Notes: generated by a model not told the origin, from the letters alone. 64,000 nt of DNA from Streptomyces sp. CB09001 (GCF_003369795.1 NZ_CP026730.1:62001-126000), one strand, 5' to 3'; positions 1-9,620 are shown, counted from the stretch's first letter. Numbers and translations are program-made.

Positions 1-5
1 GCCGG

Positions 6-980
6 TCAGGGCTCCAGCGCGGACAGGTCCAGCCGGGCCAGCCGCTCCGGGTCGGACAGGATGTACAGACCCGTGATGAGGCCGTCGGCGACGGTGACGT
101 AGGTGACCGACACCGGCCGCCCCTCGGACACGGCGACGGTGCCGACCGCGTCGTTGATCAGGACGACGTGGGCGAGTCCGGCGAGGTGGCGGAAGTGGAA
201 CGCACCGGTGGCGACCGTCCGCGCTCCCCGCGCCACCTTGGACGCCGCGATGCCCCGGGCCAGCGCGCCCGCGTCGGCCCGCAGCACCACGTCCGGGTGG
301 AGGACGGACACCAGTGCCTCGAAGTCACCGGCGCGGCTGGCGGCGAGGAAGGCCTCCACCACCCGGCGCTGACGGCCGAGGTCCGGTTCGGCGGCGGGGG
401 TGGCGTCGCGCACCCGGCGCCGGGCCCGGCTGGCGAGCTGCCTGGTGGCGGCCGGGGTGCGCTCGACGACCTGCGCGATGTCGTCGAAGGGCACGGCGAA
501 CATGTCGTGCAGGACGAACGCCAGCCGCTCGGCCGGTTCCAGCCTCTCCAGCACCACCAGCAGGGCGATGCCCACCGAGTCGGTGTGCAGCGCCTCCGCC
601 TCCGGGTCGGCCTGGGGCAGGCTCCGCAGCACGGGGTCGGGCATGAAGGAGTCGAAGCCCTCGGTCATGGGCTCCTCGCGGCGCGCGGTGCGGGAGCGCA
701 GCAGATCCAGGCAGATCCGGCCGGTCACGGTGGTCAGCCAGGCGCCGAGGTTGTCGATGCCGTCCCCGCCGGAGCGGTCGAGGCGCAGCCAGGCCTCCTG
801 CACGGCGTCCTCCGACTCGGCCAGGGAGCCGAGCATGCGGTAGGCCACCGCCCTGAGCTGCCCGCGGTGCTCCTCGAAGCGCTCCGCGAGACGCTGCTGT
901 CCCCGCACGTCCCCTTCTCCCAGCACGTCCCGCTCTCCCCGCGCGTCCCGTTCTCCCCGCATGCCCTGCTCCCCCGTCAT
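6..980 (-). CDS. ECF41-type RNA polymerase sigma factor with SnoaL-like tail
   Basis: 324 residues. Sigma region 2 lies at about 35-100 (AYRMLGSLAESEDAVQEAW at 47-64) and region 4 at about 130-195. A SnoaL/NTF2-like extension at about 205-310 ends in a YILSDPERLARL segment. This layout is that of ECF41/SigJ-like sigma factors, whose C-terminal domain is known to modulate sigma activity without a dedicated anti-sigma factor. The first 30 residues are a degenerate repeat of G-E-R-D units encoded by imperfect ~18-bp repeats (about 907-961). The gene starts 4 bp after the stop of the PIG-L gene, so it is probably co-transcribed. The ATG at 962 (Met7) has a better ribosome site (GGGGAG) than the one at 980, so translation may begin there. 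The target promoters are unknown. Confidence 0.88.
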   Translation of the reverse strand: MTGEQGMRGERDARGERDVLGEGDVRGQQRLAERFEEHRGQLRAVAYRMLGSLAESEDAVQEAWLRLDRSGGDGIDNLGAWLTTVTGRICLDLLRSRTARREEPMTEGFDSFMPDPVLRSLPQADPEAEALHTDSVGIALLVVLERLEPAERLAFVLHDMFAVPFDDIAQVVERTPAATRQLASRARRRVRDATPAAEPDLGRQRRVVEAFLAASRAGDFEALVSVLHPDVVLRADAGALARGIAASKVARGARTVATGAFHFRHLAGLAHVVLINDAVGTVAVSEGRPVSVTYVTVADGLITGLYILSDPERLARLDLSALEP

Positions 981-984
981 ACCG

Positions 985-1728
985 CTACCGCGCGAAGACT
1001 TCGAAGGTCACCGCCGGCTTTCCGCCGAACCGCTCCCCCGCGGCCTCGGCGAAGCCGGTGAGGAATCCGCGCACGTACGTCTCCGGGTCCTCCTCGGTCA
1101 GCACCTCGATGTACGTGCGATGTTCCAGCAGCGAGCGCACGGCGCGCTCCAGACCCGGGGTGGCGTCCACGGCGTGGGTGGGCGAGGAGGAACCGGCGAC
1201 CGCGACCCAGCGCACGCCGTTCCAGGGTTCCAGGCCCTGGTCCGTCAGCTCCGGGAAGATCCACCGGTTGCCGGCGTCGGCCGCCGCGTCGAGCGTGGCG
1301 CGGCCGACGGCGACGTGGTCCGGGGTGTTCCAGGTGACGCCGCCCCAGGTGTCCCGGTGGTTGAGGGTGATGACCAGCTCGGGCCGGTGCCGTCGGATCG
1401 CGGCGGCGATGTCACGGCGCAGCGCGGTGCCGTACTCGACGACGCCGTCCCGGTGGTCGAGGAACTCCACCTCGCTCACCCCGACGACGGCGGCGCTCGC
1501 CCGCTGCTCCCGCTCACGCAGCGGGGCGCACTCCGCGGGCGGCAGCGTATCGATGCCCGCCTCGCCCCTGGTCGCGAGCACGTAGACGACCTCGCGGCCC
1601 TCGTCGGTCCAGACCGCGATCGCCGCCGAGCAGCCGTACTCCAGGTCGTCCGGGTGGGCCACGACGGCGAGGGCACGGCGCCAGTCGCCGGGCATGGGCT
1701 CCAGTTGCGTGATCGTCGGCTCCGTCAT
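985..1728 (-). CDS. PIG-L family deacetylase (LmbE-like)
   Basis: 247 residues, no signal peptide, predicted cytoplasmic. The N-terminal zinc-binding motif AHPDD is at 24-28 and the downstream metal/catalytic segment TPDHVAVG is present. These mark the PIG-L/LmbE fold of zinc-dependent N-acetylglucosaminyl deacetylases, which includes MshB and the mycothiol-conjugate amidase Mca. The substrate cannot be read from sequence. Length fits the small members of the family. It lies just upstream of the ECF41 sigma gene (4-bp gap), so the two look like one transcript; a link to thiol or glycan stress is inference only. The start at 1728 is the only good ATG before the conserved AVVAHPDD strand. Confidence 0.85.
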   Translation of the reverse strand: MTEPTITQLEPMPGDWRRALAVVAHPDDLEYGCSAAIAVWTDEGREVVYVLATRGEAGIDTLPPAECAPLREREQRASAAVVGVSEVEFLDHRDGVVEYGTALRRDIAAAIRRHRPELVITLNHRDTWGGVTWNTPDHVAVGRATLDAAADAGNRWIFPELTDQGLEPWNGVRWVAVAGSSSPTHAVDATPGLERAVRSLLEHRTYIEVLTEEDPETYVRGFLTGFAEAAGERFGGKPAVTFEVFAR

Positions 1729-1752
1729 GCCCGCACACTAACCCGCGCCACT

Positions 1753-1817
1753 GACATCCCACCCGGACATCCCACCCGGACATCCCGTCTGGACATCCCG
1801 TCCGGACATCCCGTCCG
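1753..1817. repeat. Five-copy 13-bp tandem repeat with internal dyad
   Basis: Five head-to-tail copies of a 13-bp unit start at 1753, 1766, 1779, 1792 and 1805, with consensus GACATCCCGTCCG. The last copies contain GGAC-ATCCC-GTCC, a 4-bp inverted repeat in each unit. The array fills the gap between the S33 hydrolase gene (stop at 1825) and the start of the PIG-L gene (1728). It could be an iterated binding site or simple slippage. Confidence 0.85.
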
Positions 1818-1824
1818 GCGTCGT

Positions 1825-3126
1825 TCAGGCCTCGTCGCGGGCGAGCGCGAGCAGCCGGTCCAGGACGCGGGGGCCGCCCGCCCGCACGCCGTCGTGCTCG
1901 AACTCGTCGGTGACCCAGGTGCGCAGGCCCCGAACCGTCCGGGCGGTGGCCAGCGCGTGGGCGGTGTCGACGTACATGTCGTCGTGGTAGACGGCCGCGG
2001 CGGCCGGCACCTCGTTGGCGGCGAGGCGGGCGGGGTCGTACAGCGGGGTCCAGTCGGTGTGGGCGGCGAGCAGTTCGGCCGTCTCGCGCAGCGGGCGCAG
2101 CGCCGGGTCGCAGTCGAACATCCAGGGGTGGATCGACTCGCCGGTGAACAGCAGGGGTTCGTCGCCGGCGAGGGCCTTCGCGGCGTCGAAGCGCGGGAAC
2201 TCGGCGCGGACCCGCTCGGCGGACCAGGCGGTGGGCCGGGCGTCCTGGCCGTAGATCACCTCGTGGATGAGGGCGTACAGCGGGTTGGCCGCGAAGGACA
2301 GCAGGCCCTGCGCCTGCTCCTGGAAGGCGTCGGAGAGTTCGTGCCCGTTCGGGGTGCGGACGAAGGCGTCCTCCAGCAGGAAGTGCAGCCGGTGGCTGCC
2401 CTCGCTGCCGCCCAGCATGATGCCGAGCGACTGGAAGGCCTCCACGGTGAGGCGGTAGCCGTTCGGCAGGACCACGTCGTGGGTGAGGAGGTGGTCGGCG
2501 ATGCGGCGGGCGCGCTCGACGTCCTGCGGGTAGCGGGCGTAGTGCGCGGCGACCTTGCGCTCGATGCGGGGGTAGGCGGCCCGGTAGACGTCGTCCGCGT
2601 GGGCGTCCAGGGAGGGCAGACCGCCGGTGATCAGGGCGGCGCTCAGGCCCTCGGGGGCCAGCGACAGGTAGGCGACGGTGCAGAAGCCGCCGAAGCTCTG
2701 GCCGAGGACGGTCCAGGGGGCGCCGCCGGTGACCCGGGGGCGGATGGCCTCGCAGTCGCGGACGATGGCGTCGGAGCGGAAGTGGGTGAGGTAGTCGGCC
2801 TGCTCGGCGGGGCCGCCGCGCAGCGGGAGCGTCTGACGGTTGGCCGGGGTGGAGGCGCCGGTGCCGCGCTGGTCCAGGAGCAGGACGCGATACTCCTTGA
2901 GGGCGCGGCCGAACCACGCGGGCCGGCCGATGAAACGGTTCGCCCCGAAACCCGGTCCGCCCTGGAGGTAGACCAGCCAGGGCAGGTCCTTGTCGGCCTT
3001 GTCGCTCGCGACGGCCTCGCGGGCGTACAGCTCGATCGTCTCCCCGGTGGGGTCGGCGTGATCGAGGGGCACGGTGAAACGGCGGTCGGTGAGGACGACG
3101 CCTGGCTGGCGGTAGCTGACGCTCAA
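1825..3126 (-). CDS. Alpha/beta hydrolase, peptidase family S33 (prolyl aminopeptidase-like)
   Basis: 433 residues, cytoplasmic. The oxyanion segment LQGGPGFG is at 54-61, DQRGTGAST begins at 85, and the nucleophile elbow G-Q-S-F-G is at 142-146 with Ser144 as probable nucleophile. The LVYLQGGPG..DQRGTG pattern is that of S33 proline iminopeptidases, which remove N-terminal proline from peptides. The length, longer than the ~310-residue short type, fits the actinobacterial long type. It is transcribed toward the PIG-L gene but separated by the 13-bp repeat array, so co-transcription is uncertain. Exact specificity is not visible. Confidence 0.88.
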   Translation of the reverse strand: MSVSYRQPGVVLTDRRFTVPLDHADPTGETIELYAREAVASDKADKDLPWLVYLQGGPGFGANRFIGRPAWFGRALKEYRVLLLDQRGTGASTPANRQTLPLRGGPAEQADYLTHFRSDAIVRDCEAIRPRVTGGAPWTVLGQSFGGFCTVAYLSLAPEGLSAALITGGLPSLDAHADDVYRAAYPRIERKVAAHYARYPQDVERARRIADHLLTHDVVLPNGYRLTVEAFQSLGIMLGGSEGSHRLHFLLEDAFVRTPNGHELSDAFQEQAQGLLSFAANPLYALIHEVIYGQDARPTAWSAERVRAEFPRFDAAKALAGDEPLLFTGESIHPWMFDCDPALRPLRETAELLAAHTDWTPLYDPARLAANEVPAAAAVYHDDMYVDTAHALATARTVRGLRTWVTDEFEHDGVRAGGPRVLDRLLALARDEA

Positions 3127-3253
3127 GGGGTCTCCCGGGGCGGACGGATCTGGCGACCGATGCTTTCGGCCGCGTCCCAGTTCAGCACACCGTCCTTCGG
3201 CCGCCGACCCCCGGGATCATGAAATCGTACTGACAGATCTACTGAACGGCCGG

Positions 3254-4279
3254 TCAGCGGGCGGCGAGGCTGGAGCGCCGCACGACCAGCTCCGGCTGGA
3301 GGACGACCCGCCGGTGCGGGTGGGTCCGGTCCGTGCCCTCCAGCTCGGTCTCCTCCAGGAGCAGCTCGGCGGCCATGGCGCCCATGGTGTGGGCGGGCTG
3401 GCGCACGGAGGTGAGCGGGACGGCCGCGGCGGCGGCGAACTCGATGTCGTCGTAGCCCACGATCGCGAGGTCGTCGGGGACGCCGACCCCGGCGGCGTAC
3501 ATGGCCTGCAGGACGCCGAGGGCGAGCAGGTCGTTGGCGCAGAAGACGGCGGTCGGCCGCTCGGCGAGGCCCAGCAGGCGGGCGCCGGCGTCGCGGCCCG
3601 CGGCGACGTCGAGGCGCTCGGTGGGCAGTTCGCGCAGCGCGTCGGGGCCGAGCCCGGCCTCGGCGAGCGCGGCGAGGGCGCCGGTGCGGCGGTCGCGGAC
3701 CTGGTTGAGGCCGGGCGGACCGCTGACGTAGGCGATGGAGCGGTGTCCGGCGTCCACCAGATGGCGTACGGCCAGCGCGCCGCCCGCGACGTCGTCGACG
3801 GAGACCGAGCACTCGGTGGTGCCCTCGGCGACACGGTCGACGAGGACGAAGGGGATGTTGTGGCGCCGGAAGCCCTCGATGTTGCGGCCGGTGGCGTCGG
3901 CGGGGGTGAGCAGGACGCCCCGGACCCGCTGCTCGGCGAAGAGCGAGAGGTACTCGGCCTCCTCGCCCGGGTTCTGCGCGCTGTTGCAGACCATCACGCC
4001 GAGCCCGGCGTCGCGGGCGGCCCGCTCAGCACCGCGGGCGACGTCGACGAAGAACGGGTTGCCCATGTCCAGGACTAGCAGTCCCATGATGCGGCTGCGG
4101 CCGGCGCGCAGCTGGCGCGCGGACTCGCTGCGGACGTAGCCCAGCCGGTCGATCGCGGACAGCACCCGCGCCCGGGTCTCGGTCGCGACGGTGTCGGGGC
4201 GGTTGATGACGTTGGAGACCGTGCCCACGGAAACTCCGGCGGCGCGGGCGACGTCCTTGATACCCACGGAATGGGCCAT
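3254..4279 (-). CDS. rhaR: LacI-family regulator, probable rhamnose repressor
   Basis: 341 residues. An N-terminal LacI helix-turn-helix (IKDVARAAGVSVGTVSNVIN at about 7-26) and hinge helix (SARQLRAGRS, ~53-62) precede a periplasmic-binding-protein-like effector domain. It lies 87 bp downstream of rhaM on the same strand, at the end of the rhamnose importer operon. LacI proteins in this position usually repress the adjacent operons and respond to the sugar or a pathway intermediate. Candidate operators TGAAAGGTTTCA and TGAATCGTTTCA are in the rhaT-rhaI intergenic region. The symbol is functional, not an orthology claim to the AraC-type E. coli RhaR. Confidence 0.85.
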   Translation of the reverse strand: MAHSVGIKDVARAAGVSVGTVSNVINRPDTVATETRARVLSAIDRLGYVRSESARQLRAGRSRIMGLLVLDMGNPFFVDVARGAERAARDAGLGVMVCNSAQNPGEEAEYLSLFAEQRVRGVLLTPADATGRNIEGFRRHNIPFVLVDRVAEGTTECSVSVDDVAGGALAVRHLVDAGHRSIAYVSGPPGLNQVRDRRTGALAALAEAGLGPDALRELPTERLDVAAGRDAGARLLGLAERPTAVFCANDLLALGVLQAMYAAGVGVPDDLAIVGYDDIEFAAAAAVPLTSVRQPAHTMGAMAAELLLEETELEGTDRTHPHRRVVLQPELVVRRSSLAAR

Positions 4280-4366
4280 CGGGCAGGGACCTCCGAGGTC
4301 GGGTGGGAGTGGGGGGCAGCCGTGGGACCTTCACACAGTACCCGGGCCGCCCCGGCGGGGCCCCCG

Positions 4367-4687
4367 TCAGGCGAGGTGGAACACCTCGGTGAGGGGCTTC
4401 ATCGCCTCGTCGGCGCGGGCCCCGTCGAGGGACTCGAAGAGCGGACCCATCTCCGCCTGCCAGCGGGCGTTGACCTCGGTGGCCTCCATGCCGGCCCGGG
4501 CGGCGGCGAAGTCCTCGGTCTCCAGGTAGCCGACGAGCAGCCCGTCGTCGCGCAGGAAGAGCGAGTAGTTGTGCCAGCCGGTGGCGGAGAGCGCCTCGCA
4601 CATCTCCGGCCACACGGCGGCGTGGCGTTCGCGGTACTCCGCGATGCGGTCCCGGCGGACCTTGAGCAGGAAACAGACGCGCTGCAT
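4367..4687 (-). CDS. rhaM: L-rhamnose mutarotase
   Basis: 106 residues, the normal length for RhaM/RhaU. The N-terminus has the family pattern Y18..H22 in AEYRERHAAVWPEM, matching the tyrosine and histidine positions of the E. coli enzyme, plus the conserved NYSLFLRDDGLLVGYLE strand. The enzyme interconverts alpha and beta anomers of L-rhamnose so that the isomerase receives its preferred form. The gene follows rhaS by 37 bp and is the last metabolic gene of the minus-strand importer operon. Confidence 0.93.
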   Translation of the reverse strand: MQRVCFLLKVRRDRIAEYRERHAAVWPEMCEALSATGWHNYSLFLRDDGLLVGYLETEDFAAARAGMEATEVNARWQAEMGPLFESLDGARADEAMKPLTEVFHLA

Positions 4688-4724
4688 GAAGTACCGCTCC
4701 CGGGTCGAGTGCTGAGGGCCGCGA

Positions 4725-5807
4725 CTAGAAGTCGAACTGGTCGACGTTGTCGGCGGTGAACACGGTCGGCTTGCCGAGGTTGATCACACCGTCCTTGCCG
4801 ATGGTGTACTCGCCCATGGCCCCGGCCTTGAAGGTCTCGCCCTCCTTGCCGGTGATCTGCCCGGAGGACAGGGCGACGGCGGTGCGCGCGGCCAGTTCGC
4901 CGAGCTTGGCCGGGTCCCACAGCTCGAAGGCCTCGACGGTGCCGTTCTTGACGTACTTGCGCATGTCGTTGGGGGTGCCGAGGCCGGTCAGCTTGACCTT
5001 GCCCTTGTACTTGGAGCCGGACAGGTACTGGGCGGCGGCCTTGATGCCCACGGTGGTCGGGGAGATGATCCCCTTCAGGTTCGGGTGCTCCTGGAGCAGG
5101 CCCTGGGTCTGCTGGAAGGACTTCTGGGCGTCGTCGTCGCCGTAGGCGACCTTGACCAGCTTGATGTCCTTGTACTTCGGGTCCTTCAGCTCGTCCTTCA
5201 TGATCTCGATCCAGGCGTTCTGGTTCGTCGCGGTCTGCGCGGCGGACAGGATCGCGATCTCGCCCTTGTTGCCGATCTGCTCGGCCATCTGCTGCACCTG
5301 GGTGCGGCCGATGTCGTCGGCGGAGGCCTGGGAGATGAAGGCGTTGCGGCACTCGGGGTTGGTGTCCGAGTCGTAGGTGACGACCTTGATGTCGTTCTTC
5401 ATCGCCTGCTTGAGCGCGGTGCACAGGGCGCCCGGGTCCTGCGCGGAGACGGCGATGGCGTCGACCTGCTGCTGGGTGAGCGTGTTGACGTAGGAGACCT
5501 GGCCGGCGGTGTCGGTGCCGCTGGAGGTGCCGACCTCCTTGTAGCTGGAGCCCAGCTCCTTCAGGGCCTTCTCGCCGCCCTTGTCCGCGACGGTGAAGTA
5601 GGGGTTGTTGACCTGCTTGGGCAGGAAGCCGACGGTCAGCCCCTTCTTCGTCGCGGCGTTCGGGTCGGCCTTGCCCGCCGCGGCGGCCGAGCCGCCCTCG
5701 TCCTTGACGTCCTCCTTCGTGGTGCCGCCGCAGGCGGTGGCCGCCAGGGCGAGGGAGGTGACGGCGGCGAGGGCCGCGCAGGTACGGCGGATGGACGACT
5801 TGCGCAT
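4725..5807 (-). CDS. rhaS: Rhamnose ABC transporter substrate-binding lipoprotein
   Basis: 360 residues. A lipoprotein signal with lipobox LAATAC puts the lipidated cysteine at 26. The rest is a type I periplasmic-binding protein of the ribose/rhamnose (CUT2) class, with VGFLPKQVNNPYFTVADKGG near the start of the mature chain. It should be anchored to the outer face of the membrane and deliver L-rhamnose to the RhaPQT importer. The gene is flanked by a permease gene upstream and by rhaM downstream, which supports the rhamnose assignment. Confidence 0.92.
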   Translation of the reverse strand: MRKSSIRRTCAALAAVTSLALAATACGGTTKEDVKDEGGSAAAAGKADPNAATKKGLTVGFLPKQVNNPYFTVADKGGEKALKELGSSYKEVGTSSGTDTAGQVSYVNTLTQQQVDAIAVSAQDPGALCTALKQAMKNDIKVVTYDSDTNPECRNAFISQASADDIGRTQVQQMAEQIGNKGEIAILSAAQTATNQNAWIEIMKDELKDPKYKDIKLVKVAYGDDDAQKSFQQTQGLLQEHPNLKGIISPTTVGIKAAAQYLSGSKYKGKVKLTGLGTPNDMRKYVKNGTVEAFELWDPAKLGELAARTAVALSSGQITGKEGETFKAGAMGEYTIGKDGVINLGKPTVFTADNVDQFDF

Positions 5808-5846
5808 GGTGGGTTCCTTACGAGGGTGGACGGGCCGGGGACCGGG

Positions 5847-6860
5847 TTACGGGGTGGGGGCGGGCGCCTTGGACGGGGGCGCCGGTGCCGCCCTGCGTCC
5901 GGCCCTCGCGAGGGAGATCTGCCGTGCGACCCGGGGGCCGAGCACGGAGAGGACGAGCAGGACGCCGGTGACGACGATCTGCGACTGGGCGGAGACGTCC
6001 TGGAGGCTCATGACGTTCTGGAGCGCGCCGAGCAGGAAGACGCCCGCGATCGCCCCGCCGAGCGTGCCCTTGCCGCCGTCGAAGTCGATGCCGCCCAGGA
6101 GCACCGCGGCGACGACGGACAGTTCGAGGCCGGTGGCGTTGTCGTAGCGGGCGCTGGCGTAGTGCAGGGCCCAGAAGACGCCGGTGAGGGAGGACATCAG
6201 TCCGGTCAGCGTGAACAGGATCAGTTTCTGCCGCTTGACCCGGATGCCGGCGAAGCGCGCGGCCTCCTCGCTGGCGCCGATGGCGAACAGCGACCGGCCC
6301 AGCGGCATGGCGTGCAGGGCGACGACGGCGACGGCCAGCAGCACGAGGAACGGCAGGAAGGCGTACGGGACGAAGGTGCCGTCGATGCGTCCGGCCGCGA
6401 AGTCCAGGTACTGCGAGGGGAAGTCGGTCACCGCGTCGGAGCCGAGCACGATCTGCGCGATGCCCCGGTAGGCGGCCATGGTGCCGATGGTGACGGCGAG
6501 GGAGGGCAGTCCGAGCCGGGTGACCAGCAGGCCGTTGACCAGACCGCAGACCACGCCGAGCAGCAGGCAGATCGGGATGATCGTCTCGATGGTCATGCCC
6601 TGGTTCCACAGGGCGCCCATCACCGCGCCGGACAGGCCCGCGGTGGAGGCGACCGACAGGTCGATCTCGCCGGAGACGACCAGCAGCGTCATCGGCAGGG
6701 CGATGAGCGCGATCGGCAGCGTGTTCCCGATCAGGAAGGACAGGTTGAGGGCGTTGCCGAAGCCGTCGACGAAGCCGAAGGAGAGCAGCAGGACGACCAC
6801 GAGGAGGGCGCCGACCACGGTGTCCCATCGGACGGCGCGCGTCAGGGAGCTGTCAGCCAT
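5847..6860 (-). CDS. rhaQ: Rhamnose ABC transporter permease 2
   Basis: 337 residues, BPD_transp_2 type sugar permease with about eight to ten hydrophobic segments and the typical GEIDLSVAST loop after the second or third helix. The C-terminal cytoplasmic tail is rich in Ala and Pro. Its ATG overlaps the stop of the upstream permease by 8 bp, which indicates translational coupling. Together with the other permease it should form the membrane channel of the CUT2 rhamnose importer. Assigning Q and P between the two permeases is by position only. Confidence 0.9.
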   Translation of the reverse strand: MADSSLTRAVRWDTVVGALLVVVLLLSFGFVDGFGNALNLSFLIGNTLPIALIALPMTLLVVSGEIDLSVASTAGLSGAVMGALWNQGMTIETIIPICLLLGVVCGLVNGLLVTRLGLPSLAVTIGTMAAYRGIAQIVLGSDAVTDFPSQYLDFAAGRIDGTFVPYAFLPFLVLLAVAVVALHAMPLGRSLFAIGASEEAARFAGIRVKRQKLILFTLTGLMSSLTGVFWALHYASARYDNATGLELSVVAAVLLGGIDFDGGKGTLGGAIAGVFLLGALQNVMSLQDVSAQSQIVVTGVLLVLSVLGPRVARQISLARAGRRAAPAPPSKAPAPTP

Positions 6861-7893
6861 GGCGGGCGTTCCTCTTCTTCAGGGCGGTGGCCACCCGCAG
6901 CGCGACGATCCGGTCGACGGCGATGGCGAGGATGAGCAGGGTGCCGTTGATGGCCAGCACCCACACGGAGCTGACGCCGAGGGCGGGCAGCACGCTGTTG
7001 ATCGAGGTCAGCAGCAGCGCGCCGAGGGCCGCGCCGTAGACGCTGCCGGAGCCGCCGGTGAAGACGACGCCGCCGACCACCACGGCGCTGACGACGGTCA
7101 GTTCGTAGCCGTTGCCGGTGCCGGAGTCGACGTTGCCGAACCGGGCCAGGTAGAGGGCGCCGGCGAGTCCGGCGAGCGCGCCGCAGAAGGTGTAGGCGGC
7201 CAGGATCCGCTTGCGGACCGGGATGCCGGCCAGCCGGGCGGCCTCGGGGTTGGAGCCGAGGGCGTACAGCTCGCGTCCGCTGCCGAAGTGCTTGAGGTAG
7301 TACGCGGTGGCGACGAGCACCGCCAGGGCGATCATGGCCAGCCAGGGCACGGCGGAGATGCCGCCGGAGCCGAAGTCGACGAAGCCGCCCGGCAGATCGG
7401 CCGCGGTGATCTGGCGGGAGCCGACCCAGATGGAGTCGATGCCGCGGATGATGTACAGGGTGCCGAGGGTGACGACCAGGGCGGGCACCTGGCCGAGGCT
7501 GACCAGCAGGCCGTTGAGGAGGCCGAAGCCGATACCCAGCAGCACCGCGAGGAGCACGGCCACGACGGGGTTTCCGCCGCCCTGGAGGTAGGTGCCGGCG
7601 GCGAAGGCGCTGATGCCGAGAGTGGAGCCGACGGACAGGTCGACGTTGCGGGTGATGACGACCAGGGACTGTCCGGTGGCGACCAGGACCAGGATGGTCG
7701 CGTTCAGCAGCAGGTCCTTGATGCCCTGCTCGGAGAGGAACTCGCTGTTGCCTGCCTGGGTGATGGCGATCATCACCAGGAACACGAGCAGGATGGCCAG
7801 TTCACGCATCTTGAAGATGCGGTCCACCAGCCGGGTGGCGCCTGCCCCCGGCACGTCGGCCGCGGAGGCCTTCTCGGGTGCGGTGACCGTCAT
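6853..7893 (-). CDS. rhaP: Rhamnose ABC transporter permease 1
   Basis: 346 residues, starting [13 protein letters not shown]. An open frame continues upstream inside the ATPase gene, but the start at 7893 forms a clean ATGA overlap with the rhaT stop and gives the conserved [17 protein letters not shown] first helix. It is a BPD_transp_2 family permease with the [12 protein letters not shown] loop typical of ribose/rhamnose importers. It is coupled to rhaT (4-bp overlap) and to the next permease (8-bp overlap). Confidence 0.9.
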   Translation of the reverse strand: MTVTAPEKASAADVPGAGATRLVDRIFKMRELAILLVFLVMIAITQAGNSEFLSEQGIKDLLLNATILVLVATGQSLVVITRNVDLSVGSTLGISAFAAGTYLQGGGNPVVAVLLAVLLGIGFGLLNGLLVSLGQVPALVVTLGTLYIIRGIDSIWVGSRQITAADLPGGFVDFGSGGISAVPWLAMIALAVLVATAYYLKHFGSGRELYALGSNPEAARLAGIPVRKRILAAYTFCGALAGLAGALYLARFGNVDSGTGNGYELTVVSAVVVGGVVFTGGSGSVYGAALGALLLTSINSVLPALGVSSVWVLAINGTLLILAIAVDRIVALRVATALKKRNARHG

Positions 7894-9407
7894 GCGGCGG
7901 CCCTCCCCGTGGCTGCGGCCATCACGGTCTCCTCGGTGGCGTCGGAGCGGGATATCTCGGCGGTCAGCCGGCCCTCGTGCATCACCAGGACGCGGTCGGC
8001 CATGCCGAGGACCTCGGGCAGGTCGGAGGAGATCATCAGGACGGCCACGCCGTCGGCGGCGAGCTGGGAGAGAAGCCGGTGCACCTCGGCCTTGGTGCCG
8101 ACGTCGATGCCGCGGGTGGGCTCGTCGACGATCAGCACCTTGGGGCCGGTGGCCAGCCACTTGGCGAGGACGACCTTCTGCTGGTTGCCGCCGGAGAGGG
8201 TGGCGACGGTGTCGGCGATGCGCGCGTACTTGACCTGGAGCTTGACGGCCCAGTCCAGGGAGCGGCTGCGCTCGGCGCCGCGGTCCACGAGACCGGCCTT
8301 CACGCTGGTGCGCAGGCCGGTGAGGCCGATGTTGCGCTCGATGGACATGTCCATCACCAGGCCCTGGGCGCGGCGGTCCTCCGGGACGAGCGCGAGACCG
8401 GCGGCCATCGCGGTGGAGGGGGCGCCGTTGACGAGCGGCTTCCCGTCGACCACCACTTCGCCCGCGTCCCAGCGGTCGACGCCGAAGACGGCACGGGCGA
8501 CCTCGGTGCGTCCGGCGCCGACCAGTCCGGCCAGGGCGACGATCTCGCCGCGCCGCACCTCGAAGGAGACGTCGGTGAAGACGCCCTCGCGGGTCAGCCT
8601 GCGTACGCGGAGGGCCGTCTCGCCGGGTATGACCTCCTGTTTGGGGTACAGCTCGTCGAGATCGCGGCCGACCATGCGGCGCACCAGGTCGTCCTCTGTC
8701 ATGCCCTCCAGGGGCTCGCTGGCGATCCGGGCGCCGTCGCGCAGGGTGGTGACCCGCGCGCAGATGCGGAAGATCTCTTCCAGGCGGTGGGAGATGAACA
8801 GCACCGCGGCGCCCTGGTCGCGCAGGGTGCGCACCACGCCGAAGAGCCGGGCCACTTCGCTGCCGGTGAGGGCGGCGGTCGGCTCGTCCATGATCAGGAC
8901 ACGGGCGTCGAAGGAGAGCGCCTTGGCGATCTCCACGATCTGCTGGTCCGCGATGGACAGGCCGCGCGCGGGCCGGTCGGGGTCGAGTTCGACGCCGAGG
9001 CGCCGCATCAGCGCGGCGGTGGCGTCGCGGGTCGCCCGGTGGTCGATGCGGCCGAGGGCACGCCGCGGCCGGCGGCCCATGAAGATGTTCTCGGCGATCG
9101 ACAGGTCGGGGAAGAGGGTGGGCTCCTGGTAGATCACGGCGATGCCGGCGTCGCGGGCGTCGCCGGGACCGTGGAACACGACCGGGGCGCCGTCGAGCAG
9201 CACGTGGCCGGCGTCCGGCCGGTGCACTCCGGCCAGCGTCTTGATGAGGGTCGACTTTCCGGCGCCGTTCTCGCCGGCGAGGGCGTGCACCTCGCCGGGG
9301 AACAGCTCCAGGGAGACGTCCCGCAGCGCACGGACCGCGCCGAAGGACTTGGAGACGTCCCTGAGCGCCAGAACCGGGGCCGAACCCGTGTCGGACGGGT
9401 GGGTCAT
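7890..9407 (-). CDS. rhaT: Rhamnose ABC transporter ATP-binding protein
   Basis: 505 residues with two ABC cassettes. Cassette 1 has Walker A GENGAGKS at 45-52 and Walker [12 protein letters not shown]. Cassette 2 has a degenerate P-loop (GLVGAGRT), signature LSGGNQQK and Walker [11 protein letters not shown]. One intact and one degenerate site is normal for RbsA/RhaT-type sugar ATPases. The start at 9407 is preferred because GGAG lies about 8 bases upstream; an earlier in-frame start at 9446 would add 13 residues of poor quality. It is the first gene of the minus-strand importer operon, downstream of a LacI-type operator. Confidence 0.93.
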   Translation of the reverse strand: MTHPSDTGSAPVLALRDVSKSFGAVRALRDVSLELFPGEVHALAGENGAGKSTLIKTLAGVHRPDAGHVLLDGAPVVFHGPGDARDAGIAVIYQEPTLFPDLSIAENIFMGRRPRRALGRIDHRATRDATAALMRRLGVELDPDRPARGLSIADQQIVEIAKALSFDARVLIMDEPTAALTGSEVARLFGVVRTLRDQGAAVLFISHRLEEIFRICARVTTLRDGARIASEPLEGMTEDDLVRRMVGRDLDELYPKQEVIPGETALRVRRLTREGVFTDVSFEVRRGEIVALAGLVGAGRTEVARAVFGVDRWDAGEVVVDGKPLVNGAPSTAMAAGLALVPEDRRAQGLVMDMSIERNIGLTGLRTSVKAGLVDRGAERSRSLDWAVKLQVKYARIADTVATLSGGNQQKVVLAKWLATGPKVLIVDEPTRGIDVGTKAEVHRLLSQLAADGVAVLMISSDLPEVLGMADRVLVMHEGRLTAEISRSDATEETVMAAATGRAAA

Positions 9408-9453
9408 TGGGGGCTCCTCGACGACGCCGGGCGGGACGGCCCTCACGGCGTCG

Positions 9454-9465
9454 TGAAAGGTTTCA
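9454..9465. promoter_or_regulatory. LacI-type operator before rhaT
   Basis: TGAAAGGTTTCA, with perfect 5-bp arms TGAAA/TTTCA around a GG centre, lies 47 bp upstream of the rhaT start. A minus-strand TTGACG hexamer is at 9510-9505 with a weak -10 about 17 bp on, so the palindrome would sit just downstream of the promoter where a LacI repressor blocks transcription. The cognate regulator is probably the product of 3254-4279. Confidence 0.6.
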
Positions 9466-9584
9466 ACTCGGTTGCCGGGGACGTTAGGCAGCGAGGGTAT
9501 GTCACGTCAATGGTTCCGGGTCCAAAAACTTTCGATAGCCGAAGGTCACGACCGAGTCACGAGCAGTCGGAGTGGCCAGAAGGG

Positions 9585-9611
9585 TTGACACCCCTTCGGG
9601 CGGCTCATAAC
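9585..9611 (+). promoter_or_regulatory. Putative sigma70-type promoter of rhaI
   Basis: A perfect -35 hexamer TTGACA at 9585-9590 is followed by CATAAC at 9606-9611 (15-bp spacing) or TAACTT at 9608-9613 (17-bp spacing). Predicted transcription starts near 9617, immediately before the operator at 9621. Spacing and -10 match are imperfect, so this is moderate evidence. Confidence 0.5.
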
Positions 9612-9620
9612 TTCGCGTTC

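Noticed and set aside
6853..8160. Long permease frame extending into the ATPase gene
   Set aside because: The upstream third is a shadow of the rhaT coding region; the ATGA overlap at 7893 marks the real start.
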